DNA from: Bacteroidaceae bacterium
Lineage (GTDB): Bacteria; Bacteroidota; Bacteroidia; Bacteroidales; Bacteroidaceae
NCBI GenBank assembly: GCA_017548225.1
Contig: JAFYMV010000123.1
Coordinates: forward strand, 1-8,012
Direction: 5' to 3'
DNA length: 8,012 bases
Positions 5,202 to 8,012 of the stretch are shown in pieces (positions within the stretch are counted from its first letter, which is position 1; every line of letters starts with the position of its first letter). The notes beneath the pieces are model-generated. The model was not told the origin of the DNA. It was given only the letters and a program-made list of their open reading frames with translations, and did not search any database. The translations under genes and the position numbers were made by a program.

Positions 5202-7568
5202 ATGAAAAAACTAAGATTTTTAGCAGCTATCATAGCAGGGCTATGGTGTTGCTTGACGGTGAATGCAGCGTATACATTTACGTATGTTTATGATTTTGAT
5301 AAAGATGGTATCTTTTATAAAATCACATCTGCTTCGACGGTTAAAGTCACTTATAATTTTTACAATGACAATGAGGATAGTGACAATTATGGATTATATT
5401 ACACATGCTATGGAAATAATATCCCCTCAACAGTGGAGAATAATGGTAAAACCTATACAGTAACAGCCATTGGAGATTATGCGTTTTATACTTCAGAAAT
5501 AACAAGCATAACTATCCCCAACACAGTTGTATCAATTGGGGAAAACGCCTTTACCTATTGTCGTTCTCTGACCAGCATTACGATTCCTGCAAGTGTAACC
5601 AGTATAGGTTGGCAAGCATTTTATGGCTGTGAAAAATTGCAATCTTTGACTATCTCTGCCAAGACTGCCCCTGAAATCGGATATCAAGCATTCCAAAATA
5701 TTCCTAAAAGTTGTGTGTTAAACTACCCTGAAGGATGTTATGAAAGCTATGCTAGCTGGAGTGAGTGGTTTACTATATCTATACCCAAATTTTGTATAAA
5801 CGGAATCTATTACAATATCATCTCACCTTCTAAGAATACCGTTGAGGTAACCTTCCAAGGCAGTGCCTACAATTCCTACGCAAATGAATACACTGGCGAT
5901 GTTGTAATACCAGAAACTGTAACTTATGGTGGTAAGACCTATACAGTAACTGCCATCGGATTGTCCGCTTTCAGCGGTTGCGAGAATGTTACAAGTGTAG
6001 CTCTTCCATCTACAATCAAGGAGATTGGTGAATATGGTTTCAACTATTGCACCAAACTTGCATCTCTCAACCTTCCTGAAGGTTTGACCACTATCGGTCC
6101 TCGCGCTTTAAGAATCTGCCACAGTTTGACCGATGTCGAGATTCCTGCAAGTGTGACAACAATCGGGGAGTCGGCATTCTTTGAGTGTACATCATTGCGG
6201 TCTATTACCTTCAATGGAGCAGTTGAGTCTATTGGTAGCGGAGCTTTCTCTTATTGCTCTTCATTGTCAAATGTAAATGTAAGCAATATCGCTGATTGGT
6301 TCGGCATGGGATTCACTGACTATTCAGCCAATCCTTTGTATTTCGCAAGCAATCTTAATGTAAATGGCAACTTGTTAACAGCATTGACTGTACCTTCTGA
6401 GATTACATCAATAAACGACTACGCATTTGACGGATACAAAAAATTGACATCTGTTAATTTTGGCGAGGGTGTCGAGACCATCAGCAGCTGTGCTTTCCGT
6501 AATTGCACTGGACTCACTTCACTCACCATCCCCGCTAATGTAACTTCAATTGAGAATAATGCCTTTTATGGTTGCACTAAGATTGAAGAGATTGTAATTG
6601 AAGATTCTGAGGAAACTCTTTCTTTTGGTTATAACAATGATGGCTCTACCACGAGCGGTATGTTCTCAACATGTTACTTGAAGAATCCTATTTATATAGG
6701 ACGTAATCTGAGCTATGACACCTCTCGTGAAGGTGCTTACAGTCCGTTTAATCTTGCAGGATGGTACAATACTATAAAGACTGTGACTTTTGGTGAATTG
6801 GTTACTGAGATTCCTGCCTACTTGCTGTATAATTCTGGCCAGTATATTAGCGATATATACTTCCAGTTCCGCTCTAATCCAATCATTGGTCAGAAAGCCT
6901 TTGCTCCCTATCAAGAGATACATTTGATGCTGGACGATGCAGAAAACAAGGACTTCAATACATTAAACGAGAACACCTTTGCAAGTGCAGAATACTACAG
7001 AGAGCTTGAAAAAGGTAAGTTTGGTACCATCATGCTACCCTTTGCACCGAAAACTGACAAGTATGTATTCTTCAAGCTTACTACAACTGATGACAACATG
7101 CTGATTTTCGATGAGGAAGCAGAGCCTAAGACTAACACTCCTTACCTATACAAATTGCGCGAGAATGCCGAGAACGGTGCAATCATTGCAAACGGAAGCA
7201 TTACTATTATGGCAGATATTAATAATTCTGAGTTGAACGATTGGCAGATGGTAGGTTCATTCACCAACCAGACTATCGCTACAGAAAACACAGATGTATA
7301 TTACTATGCATACACTTCTGCTGACAATATGCTGCATCGCGAGACAAAGATGTTGAATGTGAAGCCTTATCGCGCATACTTCACTGCAAACGGTGGCCAA
7401 CCTGCACAGTTGGCTATCCGCACTCGTGGTGGAGATGTTACAGTCATCGATGCAACCGAGGTAGAAGACTTAGCACCTATGGTATACTATGACCTCAGCG
7501 GTCGCCGCATCAACAACCCCACAAAGGGAATGTATATCGTAAATGGCAAGAAAGTTATGATTAAGTAA
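5202..7568 (+). CDS. BspA-like leucine-rich-repeat surface protein with type IX-style tail
   Basis: A 788-residue secreted protein of the BspA/LRR_5 class, a group linked in oral Bacteroidetes to adhesion and host binding; the ligand here is unknown. Signal peptide 1-22 (MKK start, hydrophobic core, cut likely after VNA). LRR units with an I-x-x-x-A-F anchor occur in two blocks, about 80-180 (four) and 241-470 (eight). The second block follows a GIYYN…EVTF…GDVVIPETVTYGGKTYTVTAIG introduction. An ADWFGMGF-type insert interrupts it near 355-395. Residues about 600-740 form the domain usual before the tail (GTIMLPFAP). The end, YYDLSGRR…GMYIVNGKKVMIK (762-788), resembles Prevotella type IX sorting tails. 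It is complete, with an A-rich, Shine-Dalgarno-less start and a strong terminator behind. It is A+T-richer than the leftward genes. Confidence 0.93.
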   Translation: MKKLRFLAAIIAGLWCCLTVNAAYTFTYVYDFDKDGIFYKITSASTVKVTYNFYNDNEDSDNYGLYYTCYGNNIPSTVENNGKTYTVTAIGDYAFYTSEITSITIPNTVVSIGENAFTYCRSLTSITIPASVTSIGWQAFYGCEKLQSLTISAKTAPEIGYQAFQNIPKSCVLNYPEGCYESYASWSEWFTISIPKFCINGIYYNIISPSKNTVEVTFQGSAYNSYANEYTGDVVIPETVTYGGKTYTVTAIGLSAFSGCENVTSVALPSTIKEIGEYGFNYCTKLASLNLPEGLTTIGPRALRICHSLTDVEIPASVTTIGESAFFECTSLRSITFNGAVESIGSGAFSYCSSLSNVNVSNIADWFGMGFTDYSANPLYFASNLNVNGNLLTALTVPSEITSINDYAFDGYKKLTSVNFGEGVETISSCAFRNCTGLTSLTIPANVTSIENNAFYGCTKIEEIVIEDSEETLSFGYNNDGSTTSGMFSTCYLKNPIYIGRNLSYDTSREGAYSPFNLAGWYNTIKTVTFGELVTEIPAYLLYNSGQYISDIYFQFRSNPIIGQKAFAPYQEIHLMLDDAENKDFNTLNENTFASAEYYRELEKGKFGTIMLPFAPKTDKYVFFKLTTTDDNMLIFDEEAEPKTNTPYLYKLRENAENGAIIANGSITIMADINNSELNDWQMVGSFTNQTIATENTDVYYYAYTSADNMLHRETKMLNVKPYRAYFTANGGQPAQLAIRTRGGDVTVIDATEVEDLAPMVYYDLSGRRINNPTKGMYIVNGKKVMIK
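5445..5960 (+). repeat. Internal DNA duplication in the bspA-like gene
   Basis: 5445-5474 and 5931-5960 agree at 27 of 30 bases and both encode GKTYTVTAIG at the start of an LRR block. The copies are 486 bp (162 codons) apart, consistent with growth of the protein by duplication of a block. Confidence 0.6.
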
Positions 7569-7615
7569 ACTGACAAGGTGGTAAAGATTCTGATGTAGTC
7601 CACTAAGCACAAAAG

Positions 7616-7671
7616 ACAATAGGGCCTCCAAAGAATAGGCAAAGCCGTACTTTGGAGGCCTTATTGTTTTT
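7616..7671 (+). terminator. Intrinsic terminator of the bspA-like gene
   Basis: Arms 7616-7633 and 7650-7667 pair over 18 bp with one G-T wobble (core GGCCTCCAAAG/CTTTGGAGGCC). The 16-nt loop itself contains GGC-AAA-GCC. A short T-run (7667-7671) follows. It lies 47 nt past the bspA-like stop codon and before the valS promoter. The A-rich left flank could let it work weakly in the other direction. Confidence 0.85.
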
Positions 7672-7866
7672 AAGAAGTTTTCGTATTGACTGAGGCTTGG
7701 TAAAACTTGCTTTTTCACTCGCCTTAACTTCGTTTTCTTCCTTTTCGCTCGCTGATAGAATTCAAGCAAACTTGATTCTTGCTCGCTTATGCGTCAGTTG
7801 CACTAATTTTAATCAGTGCTGCGCACTGCTTGAAGGTACGCGGCGCTTCGGAAATATTCAAATAAA
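7672..7866. other. Palindrome-rich region upstream of the valS promoter
   Basis: No gene is seen here. There is a 19-nt segment (7707-7725) matching 17 of 19 bases at 4812-4830. Short inverted repeats follow: GAATTCAAG-caaa-CTTGATTC (7757-7777 approx., one bulge), CAGTGC-TGC-GCACTG (7814-7828), and AAATATTCAAAT/ATTTGATATTT (7852-7863/7866-7876, one bulge), the last overlapping the -33 box. They may be protein-binding sites or relics of a dispersed repeat. Confidence 0.45.
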
Positions 7867-7898
7867 TTTGATATTTCTCTCAGCTTGCAGTACCTTTG
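7867..7898 (+). promoter_or_regulatory. valS promoter
   Basis: TTTG (7867-7870), a 20-nt spacer and TACCTTTG (7891-7898) fit the Bacteroidetes -33/-7 consensus. The ATG at 7939 follows after 40 nt, with no Shine-Dalgarno sequence (leader ends TATAAATT). Confidence 0.75.
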
Positions 7899-7938
7899 TA
7901 CCCAATTTGGAAAAATGTATATAAACCACATATAAATT

Positions 7939-8012
7939 ATGGAATTAGCAAGCAAATACAACCCGTCAGATGTTGAGGGTAAATGGTATCAGTATTGGTT
8001 GGACAACAACCT
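7939..8012 (+). CDS. valS: Valyl-tRNA synthetase, N-terminal fragment
   Basis: The first 24 codons of an open frame that runs off the right edge. The peptide MELASKYNPSDVEGKWYQYW matches the conserved N-terminus of class Ia valyl-tRNA synthetases, where KY-(N/D)P…VE-KWY-YW precedes the catalytic Rossmann domain. The enzyme charges tRNA-Val in the cytoplasm. The catalytic HIGH and KMSKS motifs lie beyond the window, so the identification rests on this short segment and could in principle be confused with another class Ia synthetase. The gene has its own promoter and is insulated from the bspA-like gene by a strong terminator. Confidence 0.85.
   Translation, partial: MELASKYNPSDVEGKWYQYWLDNN

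Noticed and set aside
5202..5270. Lipoprotein signal in the bspA-like protein
   Set aside because: The cysteines in GLWCCL lack a lipobox (no small residue just before C in the right pattern). VNA followed by AYTF fits ordinary signal peptidase cleavage.
7470..7769. A 99-codon minus-strand frame across the end of the bspA-like gene
   Set aside because: It spans the bspA-like 3' end and the strong terminator hairpin, which explains its open frame. No motif is visible.
7697..7924. A 75-codon plus-strand frame upstream of valS
   Set aside because: It runs through the palindromes and the valS promoter, and its translation has no recognisable pattern.

Overview
The window looks like chromosome of a Bacteroidales bacterium, most likely Prevotella or a close relative. 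The grounds are TAnnTTTG-type promoters with an upstream TTG/TTTG box, start codons without a usable Shine-Dalgarno sequence, a BspA-type leucine-rich-repeat surface protein with a type IX-style C-terminal tail, and a DUF4835/PorD homologue. The species cannot be fixed from this sequence alone.

Left half (1-4295, all leftward, visibly G+C-rich): lpxB (lipid A disaccharide synthase) lies downstream of a DUF4835/PorD-like exported protein, 47 bp apart and probably co-transcribed. Further right is a 646-residue protein that joins an N-terminal DUF2156 (phosphatidylglycerol lysyltransferase-like) domain to a C-terminal Eis-like GNAT acetyltransferase. It has its own promoter.

Middle (4296-5201, no convincing gene): the spacer between the divergent DUF2156-GNAT and bspA-like genes. 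It holds a leftward promoter, a doubtful 35-codon ORF, three consecutive inverted repeats (one with a short tandem array in its loop), a rightward promoter, and about 350 nt of putative leader with nested and mutually exclusive hairpins in front of the bspA-like gene.

Right half (5202-8012, rightward, visibly A+T-richer): a complete 788-residue BspA-like protein with a signal peptide, about 12 LRR_5-type repeats and a probable type IX sorting tail. A strong intrinsic terminator, a palindrome-rich promoter region and the first 24 codons of valS (valyl-tRNA synthetase) follow.

The functional theme is the cell envelope: lipid A synthesis, a protein from a family linked to type IX secretion, a possible lipid or acyl-transfer enzyme, and a likely type IX cargo. 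The most unusual feature is a scattered set of short degenerate arrays, all with a 7-nt period and a loose NTGANNN unit. They lie between genes, inside the loop of an inverted repeat, across the 3' end of lpxB, next to its start, and in frame inside the acetyltransferase domain. The second notable element is the structured leader in front of the bspA-like gene.
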